Both the position numbers and the translations under genes were made by a program. From ENR-C20 sp942493145 (lineage in GTDB: Bacteria; Bacillota; Clostridia; Acetivibrionales; DTU013), in contig OW818679.1 of assembly GCA_942493145.1 (NCBI GenBank), positions 806,001 to 870,000 of the forward strand: a DNA stretch of 64,000 nucleotides, given 5' to 3'. Below the pieces are notes generated by a model, which did no database searches, had not been told where the DNA came from, and saw only the letters and a list, made by a program, of their open reading frames with translations. Positions 43,009 to 51,625 of this stretch are shown here, in pieces. The first letter of the stretch is position 1. Every line of letters starts with the position of its first letter.

Positions 43009-43956
43009 ATGAAATCAAAATTATCGTTTAAATTTATCATTTTAGCAATTATTGTAATCGCACTGTTAGTTCTGCCGGCTTATGGAAGTGAATATGCCGT
43101 TTCAACCATTATGCTGATTCTGATATATATGGCCATGGGTCAGATGTGGAACCTGATGGGCGGTTATGCAGGCCTTCTTTCTCTAGGCATGCAGGCCTTC
43201 ATCGGATTGGGAGGGTACTCATTGGCGGTTTTCTCCTCGATATACGGAGTGAACATCTATCTTTCGGTTATAATGGGAGCTTTTTTCTGTGTTATATTCG
43301 CTATCCTGATTTCTCCGGCACTATTTAAAATGAGCGGAGTTTATTTTGCCATAGGTTCATGGGTTGTTGCCGAAGCCCTTATCATCGCCTTTTCGAATTG
43401 GAAGTTTGTAAAGTATGCACAGGGCATAGGCATTAACTCCGTCTACCAGATGTCCACCGAACAGCTCTACTATACAGCTCTTGTTTTAGGAGTAGGTGCG
43501 GTGTTTGTAGTCTTCGTCATTATGCGCACCAAAACAGGCCTCGCGCTGATGGCGATGCGTGATAACATAAGTGCCGCCGAAACGCTGGGTGTTAAAATTT
43601 ACAGGGCAAAGCTCACTTGCTATCTTGTTGCATCCTTTGTCATGGGTCTCGCAGGTGGAGTTATGTACATGTACCAGGCATACATCGTTCCAACCTCAGG
43701 CTTCAGTATCAACTGGACTGTGGCAATGACCTTTATGGTTATCATCGGCGGAATGGGCACAATGGAAGGCCCCATTATCGGTGCTATCCTGTATGTCATG
43801 CTTACCCAGTGGCTGTATAGTTTCCCGGGCGTGAGCATGGTCATACTTGGTGTAATCGCTATCCTGGTAATTCTGATTTCTCCTGATGGTGTCATGGGTA
43901 GCATATACAAAAAGACTGGCTTTGAGATTCTATCGCCCAGACGTTCGCTTAATTAG
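43009..43956 (+). CDS. livM: Liv-type ABC transporter permease LivM
   Basis: This 315-residue permease has about nine TM helices. LivM-typical segments are NLMGGYAGLLSLGMQAFIGL, TGLALMAMRDNISAAETLGV and MVIIGGMGTMEGPIIGAILY. AAAGGA precedes the ATG. It is the last gene of livGFHM and converges on a LysR gene 36 bases away. Confidence 0.94.
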   Translation: MKSKLSFKFIILAIIVIALLVLPAYGSEYAVSTIMLILIYMAMGQMWNLMGGYAGLLSLGMQAFIGLGGYSLAVFSSIYGVNIYLSVIMGAFFCVIFAILISPALFKMSGVYFAIGSWVVAEALIIAFSNWKFVKYAQGIGINSVYQMSTEQLYYTALVLGVGAVFVVFVIMRTKTGLALMAMRDNISAAETLGVKIYRAKLTCYLVASFVMGLAGGVMYMYQAYIVPTSGFSINWTVAMTFMVIIGGMGTMEGPIIGAILYVMLTQWLYSFPGVSMVILGVIAILVILISPDGVMGSIYKKTGFEILSPRRSLN

Positions 43957-43992
43957 GAAAGAACACCGACAAGCAAATCACCAACAAGCAGA

Positions 43993-44883
43993 TCACCAGC
44001 ACTTGCGAACAAATTCTAAAAATTGCTTTAAAGCTTTATTGGGATTGCTGTCTTTACATGTCAGTTTCATCGGAAGGAATTTTTGAGGACAGTCCTCAAT
44101 GGCTATGAGCTTTAATTCGGGGTTGCTTAAAATCTCAATTTCTTCGCAAATTATTGAGACCCCTTTTCCTGCCTCGATAGCGTAAAGGAACTCCTCAAAG
44201 TCCTCATATTCTTCGTAAATTTTGGGTGAGAATCCGAAATGATGGCATAGTTGAAATAGATAATCCTGATCCTCAGGTAAATCCGTAGGCTTGTATCTCA
44301 AAAAATTGCTGTCCGCAAGATCCGACAATTTTACATCATTGCTTTTAAAAAGAGGATGATTTCTATGCATGACGATACGCAGCGGATTATTGTGCAGCGT
44401 CACAGCTGTTACATTACTGAGCATGCAAACATCGTGATTTGCTATTAGTATGGCATCGTAATATCCTGATTTCAAACCTTCAAGGAGGTTCTTATGCTTA
44501 TTTCTTTCCTTGCGGATCAGAACTTCGGGATGTATTTTTTGGAAGGCAATGAGCAGTTCTGTAAGAAAACTATTGCTTTTTTCCTGAACAACGCACCCTA
44601 TGGACAGATGTCCTTCTTCTATATTCGACACCTTTTTTGCCAGCGCCAAAGTTTCCTCCCACTCAGCAAACATCACTCTAAGCTTTTCGTACAAAACGAG
44701 ACCTGCCGGTGTCAACTTTACAGCCTTGGTGGAACGATGAAAAAGCGCAAACTGAAATTCTTCTTCCAGTAATAAAATTTGTCTGCTTATATTGGACTGG
44801 GATACAAACAGAATCTGAGCTGCTGATGTAAAATTCAACTTGGATGCAACTGTTAAGAAACATTTTATTTGGAAATCAGTCAT
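43993..44883 (-). CDS. LysR-family transcriptional regulator
   Basis: This 296-residue regulator has an N-terminal winged helix (FLTVASKLNFTSAAQILFVS, QSNISRQILLLEEEF, LTPAGLVLYEKL) and a periplasmic-binding-like effector domain (about 90-290). AAGGAGGT precedes the ATG. It is convergent with livM and divergent from the MerR gene. The 13-bp T-N11-A palindrome at 44994-45006 is its probable binding site. The effector is unknown; the neighbouring transporter or the downstream operon are possible targets. Confidence 0.93.
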   Translation of the reverse strand: MTDFQIKCFLTVASKLNFTSAAQILFVSQSNISRQILLLEEEFQFALFHRSTKAVKLTPAGLVLYEKLRVMFAEWEETLALAKKVSNIEEGHLSIGCVVQEKSNSFLTELLIAFQKIHPEVLIRKERNKHKNLLEGLKSGYYDAILIANHDVCMLSNVTAVTLHNNPLRIVMHRNHPLFKSNDVKLSDLADSNFLRYKPTDLPEDQDYLFQLCHHFGFSPKIYEEYEDFEEFLYAIEAGKGVSIICEEIEILSNPELKLIAIEDCPQKFLPMKLTCKDSNPNKALKQFLEFVRKCW

Positions 44884-44991
44884 AGTACCTCCTTATACTC
44901 TTGTCTACATTGCAGGACATTTGACATGCTGCTTCAATCACTACAGCCACCAAGAGCTGAGAACCACTATCTGTTATAGTTAAAACATCAT

Positions 44992-45110
44992 TATTAGGCA
45001 TGCTAATATAACAATAAGTATACCTCATGATTGCTAAAAAGTAAACTGGATATCTTCATGGAGCCTGGAGTCGCTCAAGTGTTTTTCAACAACCTTGGAG
45101 TAGCTACAGG
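44992..45110. promoter_or_regulatory. Regulatory sites in the lysR-merR divergent gap
   Basis: The 311-base gap holds no gene. TATTAG-GCATG-CTAATA (44992-45008) contains a perfect LysR-type T-N11-A box (TTAGGCATGCTAA). Two related sites follow, CCTGGAGTCGCTCAAGTG (45064-45081) and CCTTGGAGTAGCTACAGG (45093-45110), spaced 30 bases apart. They resemble the sequence inside the 19-base promoter spacer at 46113, so they may bind the same MerR-type protein. Confidence 0.55.
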
Positions 45111-45194
45111 CTTTCAAACTTGCAAAAAAAATGGACTCAATTCACTATTCCAGTTTCTCGTAATTATGATATACTTTTGCATGAGGTGATGCGC

Positions 45195-46004
45195 ATGGAG
45201 AAGTATAAAATCGGCGAAGTAGCACGCATGCTGGGCCTTCCCAATGATACGCTCCGGTATTACGAAAGTCGTGGGATTGTCACGCCGCAGAAGGATGAGG
45301 AGTCAGGCTACCGCTATTATGATGCCTGGGACCTCAACTATCTGCTGGACAGCAAGTGGTACAGAAGTTATGATTTTCCACTTACGGATGTGGTGCAGAT
45401 GATAAACGGGGATAATCTTGAAACCTTTACAGCCCGTTGCCTGAAGCGGGAGAACGAACTGCTGCATATAATATACGACTATCAGCAAAAGCTCAATTCC
45501 CTGGCTCTCTTTTGTCAGCGCGTTTCAAACCTTAAAAGCGAGCTTGGACGCTTCAGGACAGTACATAGCCCTGCACTGGTTTATCAGCGGCAGAGGGTGA
45601 AATATAGCTTCATTTGCGATGAGGAAGCCCTTGCACTCATGAAAAAATGGACGGATCTCATGCCTTTTGTGAATCACACCTTTATTGTGCCCAAATACTC
45701 TTCAGGAGAGGAGAAGTTTGATGAATACTGCTGGGGCTATTCACTGTCTCCTGAGGACAGCATTCACTATAAAATTGATATTGTACCGCCGGTGGAGTAC
45801 ATTCCGCCATTAAAAAGTATACATACAGTGTTTTCCGCAGGCGGACGGGGCACCTTTATGCAATCGCTTAAGAGTCAGGTAATTGATAAGGTACTTGAGA
45901 TGGGACATACCATCACCCACCCTCCTATTGGCCACCTTATTGTACGGACCCACGAGGACAATAAGCTAGTCAGGTTTTTTGAGGTCTGGATTCCGATCGA
46001 ATAG
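45195..46004 (+). CDS. MerR-family regulator with GyrI-like effector domain
   Basis: This 269-residue regulator has an N-terminal MerR DNA-binding domain (YKIGEVARMLGLPNDTLRYY, GIVTPQKDEESGYRYY), a coiled coil (about 75-110) and a C-terminal domain of about 150 residues resembling the GyrI/BmrR effector-binding fold (MGHTITHPPIGHLIVRTHED near the end). ATG 45195 with GAGGTG upstream is chosen over 45120 and 45189. A MerR-type promoter with a 19-base spacer lies directly downstream before the cyclase gene, so it probably activates that operon. Confidence 0.9.
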   Translation: MEKYKIGEVARMLGLPNDTLRYYESRGIVTPQKDEESGYRYYDAWDLNYLLDSKWYRSYDFPLTDVVQMINGDNLETFTARCLKRENELLHIIYDYQQKLNSLALFCQRVSNLKSELGRFRTVHSPALVYQRQRVKYSFICDEEALALMKKWTDLMPFVNHTFIVPKYSSGEEKFDEYCWGYSLSPEDSIHYKIDIVPPVEYIPPLKSIHTVFSAGGRGTFMQSLKSQVIDKVLEMGHTITHPPIGHLIVRTHEDNKLVRFFEVWIPIE

Positions 46005-46055
46005 ATTATTACATTATATATGGGTTTAAATATTCGTATTATATATGAGCATTTG

Positions 46056-46094
46056 CAGGCAGTCTCAAAGATAGGGGACAGCCTGTATTTTTTT
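46056..46094 (+). terminator. Terminator of the MerR gene
   Basis: CAGGCAGTCTC pairs with GGGGACAGCCTG (11 pairs with one mismatch) around AAAGATA, followed by a T-rich run (ATTTTTTT). It isolates the regulator from the operon promoter that starts 13 bases later. Confidence 0.8.
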
Positions 46095-46106
46095 ATGATT
46101 TTATGC

Positions 46107-46137
46107 TTGACATTGGAGTTGCTAAAGGGTTTATTAT
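46107..46137 (+). promoter_or_regulatory. MerR-type promoter with 19-base spacer
   Basis: TTGACA (46107-46112) and TATTAT (46132-46137) are separated by 19 bases rather than 17. The over-long spacer is the mark of promoters that MerR-family proteins twist into an active shape. The spacer holds TTGGAGTTGCTAAAGGG, which matches the two sites upstream of merR. It drives the cyclase-reductase-transporter-UroD operon. Confidence 0.75.
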
Positions 46138-46157
46138 GATGACTGACGGGATACTAG

Positions 46158-46196
46158 TTCCCGTTACTGGTGCCCGTTACTGATTCCCGTTACTTA
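46158..46196 (+). repeat. Three 13-base tandem repeats in the operon leader
   Basis: The unit TTCCCGTTACTGG occurs three times with small changes at 46158, 46171 and 46184. The first copy can also pair with ACGGGA at 46146-46151. It lies in the 5' untranslated part of the cyclase operon. Confidence 0.7.
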
Positions 46197-46246
46197 TCTG
46201 GTACGACTTAATTTAACAGAAATATCTTAAAAAGGAAGTCGAAAAT

Positions 46247-46879
46247 ATGATCCATGACTTGACTATTACGCTGGATGAAAACACTATACCATTTCCAGAC
46301 AGTGGTGATCCTCATATGACGTGGAAGCATCTGGTGGATCACACAACCTACAAAGCTCAGGTATGCCAGTTTTCCATGGTGACACATCTGGGTACCCATG
46401 TGGATGCACCTCTGCACTTTGTGAAGGATGGCAAAACCACAGCGGAGGTGGACCTGGAACACTACTGCGGTCAGGCTGTCTGTCTTGATGTGCCCAATGT
46501 GCCGGAAGAGGGTATTCTGGATATTACCGGAGTTCTGGAACAAAACGAAAATCTTATCAAACCTGGTGATATCATTATACTGCACACCGGCTGGGAGGAT
46601 AAGTTGGGAACTGACGATTACTTTCGCTTCCCCGACTTCGATCCCGGTGTAGGTGAACTGCTGGAAAGATTCGGCGCAAACGGCATTGGCTTTGATATGC
46701 CGTCCATTGACCGTTGTGGGGAAGCCCATGTTGCAGTGCTGAGCAGGAATATGAGCATCATCGAATCCCTCATCAATCTAAAACCGCTGATTGGCAAGCG
46801 TTTCTTCTTCAGCGCTGTGCCTCTGAAATTCGCCGACGGAGACGGAAGCCCGGTTCGAGCATTTGCAGTAACATACTAA
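46247..46879 (+). CDS. Cyclase-family metal hydrolase (kynurenine formamidase-like)
   Basis: This 210-residue soluble enzyme of the cyclase family (PF04199) includes kynurenine formamidases and isatin hydrolases. The metal-binding signature is VTHLGTHVDAPLHFVKDGK (HxGTHxDxPxH, near 48-65). LHTGWEDKLG and GFDMPSIDR are other family marks. AAGGAAG precedes the ATG. It is the first gene of the probable MerR-controlled operon. The substrate is likely a cyclic amide, lactone or N-formyl compound, but cannot be named. Confidence 0.9.
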   Translation: MIHDLTITLDENTIPFPDSGDPHMTWKHLVDHTTYKAQVCQFSMVTHLGTHVDAPLHFVKDGKTTAEVDLEHYCGQAVCLDVPNVPEEGILDITGVLEQNENLIKPGDIIILHTGWEDKLGTDDYFRFPDFDPGVGELLERFGANGIGFDMPSIDRCGEAHVAVLSRNMSIIESLINLKPLIGKRFFFSAVPLKFADGDGSPVRAFAVTY

Positions 46880-46901
46880 CCTGACAAAGGATGTTATAAT
46901 T

Positions 46902-48833
46902 ATGAAAATTGAAAAATTGTTTACCCCATTTAAAATCGGTAGCTGTGAAATACCAAACAGGCTTGTGGTGTCCCCTATGGTGGTTAATATGAACCCAGAC
47001 AGAGGCTTTGCCACACAGCAATACATAAGATACCACGAAGAGAAGGCCAAGGGCGGCTGGGGGCTTATCATTACTGAGGATTACCGTGTGAATGAGAACG
47101 CCGGAGGTTATCCCCACATTGCAGGTTTGTACGACGAAGCGCAGATTCCAAGCCATAAAGCCTTTACTGATGTTATTCACAAGTATGACACCAGGGTTTT
47201 CTGCCAGATATACCACGCCGGCCGCCAGTCGAACCATAATGTCAATGGCGGCGTGCAGCCTGTTTCATCCTCGCCCATACCCTGCCCCTGGAACAAGGAA
47301 CTACCACGGGAGCTCAGCGTGGAGGAGATACAACAGATTGTACGGGACTTTGGCAACACAGCAGCAAATGTGGTTAAGGCAGGTTTTGACGGTGTAGAGA
47401 TCCACGCTGCACATGGCTACCTGATCCACCAGTTTTTGTCCCCCAACTCCAATAAGCGTATTGATGAGTATGGCGGCTCCTTTGAGAATCGCACACGTTT
47501 CCTGAAAGAGGTAATGCAATCCGTGCGTGAGGCAGTAGGGCCCGGTTTCCCCATGCAGGTTCGTTTGTCCGCAGTAGAATTTGCAGAGGGCGGAAGAACA
47601 ATGTTCGAAACACATGAGATCATCCGCAGGATTGAGGAATGGGGAGCGGATGCACTTAACCTGACATACGGCATGTACGGCACGCGCTCATCGGTTGGCT
47701 CTGTTTCATCCTTCTTCCAGGGCCATGGATGGAATGTAGGTTTGGCTGAAGAAGCAAAGAGCCTGGTGAAAATACCGGTAATCACAGTCGGTAGGATTCA
47801 GGAGCCATATATGGCCGAGGAGATTATCGCAACAGGGAAGGCTGATTTTGTTGCTATGGGCCGTTCATCACTGTGCGATCCCCATTATCCCAATAAAGTA
47901 AAGGCCGGCGATTACAATGATATCCGTACCTGCATCGGTTGTTTGCAGGGCTGTACAGCTTCTACATATCAGGGCGTTCCGGTCTATTGCCTTGTCAATC
48001 CCGAATTGGGTTATGAGTACATAACCGACTATTCCAGGGCGGCTGTTTCAAAGAAGATATATGTAGCAGGCGGTGGAGTTGGCGGTATGGAAGCAGCCCG
48101 TGGAGCGGCAATAAAGGGACACCAGGTGGATCTGTTTGAGGCAACTGATAGTTTGGGCGGCCAGTTCGTCTCCGCAGCTTACCCTCCCTATAAGGGCGAG
48201 TTTGCCACCTATCCTGCATGGCTGCTGCGCCAGTTGAAAAAGCTGGGTGTCAATATACACCTGAATACGCCACTGACAGCTGAACTTGTGAAGCAGGGCA
48301 AACCAGACAAGGTAATTATAGCTACCGGTGCAAAGCCCATCATACCCATAGTACCCGGCATTGACAGCTCCAAGGTGGTTTTGGCAGAGGATGTGCTTCG
48401 TGGCCGTGTAGACACAGGAATGAATGTATTGGTCGCAGGCGGGGGCATGATAGGTTCTGAAACTGCTGCATACCTTGGCGTTCAGTGCAAGTCGAGTGTC
48501 GCACTGATAGAGATGCGTCCTGAAATTGGAATGGATATGGAAGGCGGCATCCGAGACGATCTGAAAGACTGTCTCAACAAAAGCTTTGTCAAAATCATGA
48601 CTGATACTACTTTGATGTCTGTGACAGAGGAGGGTGTCAGGATCAGACAGGGTGAGGCTATAATTGATTATCCTTGCGACACAGTTGTCCTGGCTATCGG
48701 AACTTGTGCCTACAATCCTCTGGTAGAGGAATTGAAAGGACTTTGTGAGTTAGTTGTGATAGGTGACGCCATAAAAGCAAGAAAAGCAATCGAAGCAACC
48801 CGCGAGGGATTTGTAGCAGGTATTGAGGCGTAA
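46902..48833 (+). CDS. NADH:flavin oxidoreductase, 2,4-dienoyl-CoA reductase type
   Basis: This 643-residue flavoenzyme has an old-yellow-enzyme barrel (about 1-330: LFTPFKIGSCEIPNRLVVSP, IHAAHGYLIHQFLSPNSNKR), a [4Fe-4S] ligand set (CIGCLQGCTASTYQGVPVYC near 345) and a C-terminal FAD/NAD(P) module (about 385-640: VAGGGVGGMEAARGAA, VLVAGGGMIGSETAAYLG). The architecture matches FadH, trimethylamine dehydrogenase and enoate reductases. Reduction of an activated C=C bond or oxidative demethylation are possible. It starts 22 bases after the cyclase gene and overlaps none. Confidence 0.92.
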   Translation: MKIEKLFTPFKIGSCEIPNRLVVSPMVVNMNPDRGFATQQYIRYHEEKAKGGWGLIITEDYRVNENAGGYPHIAGLYDEAQIPSHKAFTDVIHKYDTRVFCQIYHAGRQSNHNVNGGVQPVSSSPIPCPWNKELPRELSVEEIQQIVRDFGNTAANVVKAGFDGVEIHAAHGYLIHQFLSPNSNKRIDEYGGSFENRTRFLKEVMQSVREAVGPGFPMQVRLSAVEFAEGGRTMFETHEIIRRIEEWGADALNLTYGMYGTRSSVGSVSSFFQGHGWNVGLAEEAKSLVKIPVITVGRIQEPYMAEEIIATGKADFVAMGRSSLCDPHYPNKVKAGDYNDIRTCIGCLQGCTASTYQGVPVYCLVNPELGYEYITDYSRAAVSKKIYVAGGGVGGMEAARGAAIKGHQVDLFEATDSLGGQFVSAAYPPYKGEFATYPAWLLRQLKKLGVNIHLNTPLTAELVKQGKPDKVIIATGAKPIIPIVPGIDSSKVVLAEDVLRGRVDTGMNVLVAGGGMIGSETAAYLGVQCKSSVALIEMRPEIGMDMEGGIRDDLKDCLNKSFVKIMTDTTLMSVTEEGVRIRQGEAIIDYPCDTVVLAIGTCAYNPLVEELKGLCELVVIGDAIKARKAIEATREGFVAGIEA

Positions 48834-48864
48834 AGAAATAATTATCATAGAGGAGGCGTGTTTA

Positions 48865-50391
48865 ATGGAAGCACTGGTAAAGAACCAGGCGAATCTTAAT
48901 GCGGTGAACGCAAAAACCGGGCCGAAACATTTCATGTATTATGTCAAATCGGTCATCGGCATTGCAATTATGTTGTTCTTCGGCTATCTGCCGGCACCGG
49001 AACCTATCACACAGGTTGGAATGGTCGTCCTCGGACAGTTTATAGGTCTGATCTTCCTCTGGACCCTTGTTGACATGGTGTGGCCAACCTTTGCGGCAAT
49101 TGTGCTGTTCGGTACCGTCGCAAAAGAAGTATATCCGGCATCCTTTAGTCTTGCAGGAGTTTATGAAGCAGGCGCGCAGTCGTTCGGCAGCTGGTGCGTT
49201 GTCATCGTTATCTGCCTCCTTATTTTCTGCGAGGTGCTCAATGAGACCGGTGTTATCCGACGAGTGGCCTTTTGGTTTCTAACTACCAGGACCGCCAGGA
49301 AAAGCCCCTGGGGCTTTACCTTTATGTTTATGACTGCCAGCCTTGTTATTGGATTGTTCATGGACGTCTCGATAGCACAGATATTTATGCTTGCATTGGC
49401 CAAGGAGATATTTGAGCTTGTCGGTATGGATAAGGATGACAAGTGGACAAAGGTCATCACAATCGGACTTACCTTCACCGTTGTTCTGGCGTTCGCGGCA
49501 ACTCCCATATGTCACACCCTGGCAATTCTGTTCATGGGAATTTATGGTGCGATTGCGGGTGTTGGCGTCAACTGGTTGGCATATATGCTGGTTGCAGTTC
49601 CCGTCGCTATAGTTATCTGGCTTGTTATGATCGCCTTTATGCGCTTTGTCATAAATCCGGATGTAAGCAAGCTTAAGAATTTGGATTTTTCAAAGATAGA
49701 GGCAGCCCGCCCCGGTCCAATGGGTAAGCGTGAAAAGACTGTAATTATTATTCTCGTACTTCTTGTCATAGCTTGGGTACTGCCGGGCTTCCTATCCATT
49801 TTGGCCCCTGCTGCGGGTATAACAACATGGTTTAACACTATTACACTTCTAACTCCTCTGCTTGTTGCTGTGGTACTTCTGGCCGTTCTCCGCGTCGAGG
49901 GCAAGCCTCTGCTGGACATTGCTGCCGCTGCAGGCAGAATCAGCTGGTTGCTTGTCTTCCTGCTGGCCGGCATCATGATGATCGCCTCCGCTATGGGTGA
50001 ACACACCACCGGCATCACTGACTGGGTTGCCAGTGTTCTCGCTCCCATGGTTTCCGGAATGAGTCCCTGGGCTATGATCGCATTTATGGCTGCTGTTTCA
50101 ATTGTGATGACCAACATAGCAAACAATGTTCCAGTAGGTATCGTTCTGATTTCAGTTGGAGTACCCATTGCTTTGCAAATGGGCATCAACCCATTCATTG
50201 TTGCCATTACTATAAGTTTCTGCAGCAACCTGGCCTACTGCATCCCACCGGCTTTTGTCCCCGTCGGCATCTGCTACGCGGATCCCTATGGTGGTGGAAA
50301 GTACACTCTGAAATGGGGTGTAATAGTGTCGGTGATTTCCATTGCTGTATCTGTACTCTTAATTTACCCGTTAGGATTGCTGTTTACATAA
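48865..50391 (+). CDS. SLC13/DASS-like anion transporter
   Basis: This 508-residue membrane protein has about 12 hydrophobic segments. The pattern of two repeats with conserved SIVMTNIANNVPVGIVLIS near residue 420 and the glycine- and proline-rich ends resembles the divalent anion:sodium symporters of the SLC13 family. GAGGAGG supports ATG 48865; the earlier ATG 48823 lies inside the upstream gene. It likely imports the carboxylate or related substrate handled by the enzymes of the operon. The family call is moderate. Confidence 0.8.
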   Translation: MEALVKNQANLNAVNAKTGPKHFMYYVKSVIGIAIMLFFGYLPAPEPITQVGMVVLGQFIGLIFLWTLVDMVWPTFAAIVLFGTVAKEVYPASFSLAGVYEAGAQSFGSWCVVIVICLLIFCEVLNETGVIRRVAFWFLTTRTARKSPWGFTFMFMTASLVIGLFMDVSIAQIFMLALAKEIFELVGMDKDDKWTKVITIGLTFTVVLAFAATPICHTLAILFMGIYGAIAGVGVNWLAYMLVAVPVAIVIWLVMIAFMRFVINPDVSKLKNLDFSKIEAARPGPMGKREKTVIIILVLLVIAWVLPGFLSILAPAAGITTWFNTITLLTPLLVAVVLLAVLRVEGKPLLDIAAAAGRISWLLVFLLAGIMMIASAMGEHTTGITDWVASVLAPMVSGMSPWAMIAFMAAVSIVMTNIANNVPVGIVLISVGVPIALQMGINPFIVAITISFCSNLAYCIPPAFVPVGICYADPYGGGKYTLKWGVIVSVISIAVSVLLIYPLGLLFT

Positions 50392-50434
50392 GATAAGGAT
50401 ACTGTAATTGCCCCCCATGTAAGAAAGATTACAT

Positions 50435-50471
50435 AAAGAGACGTTGCATTTTGTCCATGCAGCGCCTCTTT
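50435..50471 (+). terminator. Hairpin between the transporter and UroD-family genes
   Basis: AAAGAG-CG-TGCAT pairs with ATGCA-CG-CTCTTT through small internal mismatches around a TTTGTCC loop. The T-run is short (CTCTTTATA), so it may be a weak terminator that lowers expression of the next gene. Confidence 0.55.
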
Positions 50472-50544
50472 ATACCCTTACAAGTACTATGGATAAATAG
50501 AATATGAAAACGATTTTCTTCCAGGCATGAAAGGAGTTCAGTTT

Positions 50545-51552
50545 ATGAATCAAAAGGAACAATTCCTGTCGGCACTAAAAAATGAAAAACCTGTAAAGTG
50601 GATGGGCTATGGTTTTAAGGCTTTTCCGCCATTCTTCCCCCTGGTCATCGATCCGGTTACTGTACTGGATGCTGCCTATAGAGGCGAGTCCTACGTCGAC
50701 CTCTGGGGAGCTACCTGGCGCCATTTGGACAGCGATCCAGGAGCCATTCCGATGGTGACACAGGAAAACAAGGTCATAAAGGATCTGAAGCACTGGCGTG
50801 ATTACGTGAAATTCCCTGACCTGTCGAATCTGGACTGGTCTGAAGCAAAGCAACAAATCGCAAATATGGACCGCAGTACGACCTTTGTCATGATTCCCAG
50901 CTTTTATGGCCCCTTTGAACGGGCCCATTGCCTCATGCCTTTTGAAGAAGTGCTTGTCAACATGTATATCGAGCCTGAACTCATGTATGACCTGTTTTCA
51001 GCCTTGACTGACTGGAAGCTGGAGGCCATGCGGCTGGTCATAGACAATCTTCAACCGGACATAATCCACTCCCATGACGACTGGGGGGACAGACGCAGGC
51101 TGTTTTTCTCGCCAGAAGTCTTCAGGACCTTGCTGAAACCACACTACAAGCGACTTTATGACTACATAAAAAGCAGAGGTGTATTGGTTCAGCACCATTG
51201 CGACGGAGTAGCAAAAGGACTTGAAATGGATATGGTGGAAATTGGCATTGATATGTGGCAGGGTGTCATCCCACAAAATGATATTACCGCCATCCAAAAG
51301 AATATTGACGGCAAAATGTTGCTTATGGGTGGAGTCGACCAAACTCTGTTCGATAATGAAGTGCTGGATGAGAAATTAATCCGGGATGAAGTCCGCAGGG
51401 CGATTGATGAATATGCACCAGGCGGAGCATTCCTCCCTGTGATATCAAGTATTGTCTGTGTAAATCCGGCAGCTACCGGTATTGCCATTGATGAGATGGA
51501 TAAGTATGGTGAAGAATGGCTGAATAAACCAACAATATTCCAACCCGAATAA
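50545..51552 (+). CDS. Uroporphyrinogen-decarboxylase-family protein
   Basis: This roughly 335-residue TIM-barrel protein of the URO-D family is of the kind that often acts as a methyltransferase on corrinoid proteins rather than in haem synthesis. Visible marks are HSHDDWGDRRRLFFSPEVFR, VLVQHHCDGVAKGLEMDMVE with metal-type His and Cys, and LLMGGVDQTLFDNE. AAAGGAG supports ATG 50545. No corrinoid protein or haem genes lie nearby. Context suggests a role in catabolism of the operon's substrate, perhaps demethylation. Confidence 0.88.
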   Translation: MNQKEQFLSALKNEKPVKWMGYGFKAFPPFFPLVIDPVTVLDAAYRGESYVDLWGATWRHLDSDPGAIPMVTQENKVIKDLKHWRDYVKFPDLSNLDWSEAKQQIANMDRSTTFVMIPSFYGPFERAHCLMPFEEVLVNMYIEPELMYDLFSALTDWKLEAMRLVIDNLQPDIIHSHDDWGDRRRLFFSPEVFRTLLKPHYKRLYDYIKSRGVLVQHHCDGVAKGLEMDMVEIGIDMWQGVIPQNDITAIQKNIDGKMLLMGGVDQTLFDNEVLDEKLIRDEVRRAIDEYAPGGAFLPVISSIVCVNPAATGIAIDEMDKYGEEWLNKPTIFQPE

Positions 51553-51625
51553 ACGGCTGAAGTGCTGTTATTCTAAATGAAATTAACTCTGTAAGAAAAT
51601 CGGTAACAAAAAGGAGATAAGTACA

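Noticed and set aside
50545..51552. HemE of haem synthesis
   Set aside because: No haem genes are nearby and the context is a catabolic operon; short UroD-family proteins of this type are usually methyltransferase-like.
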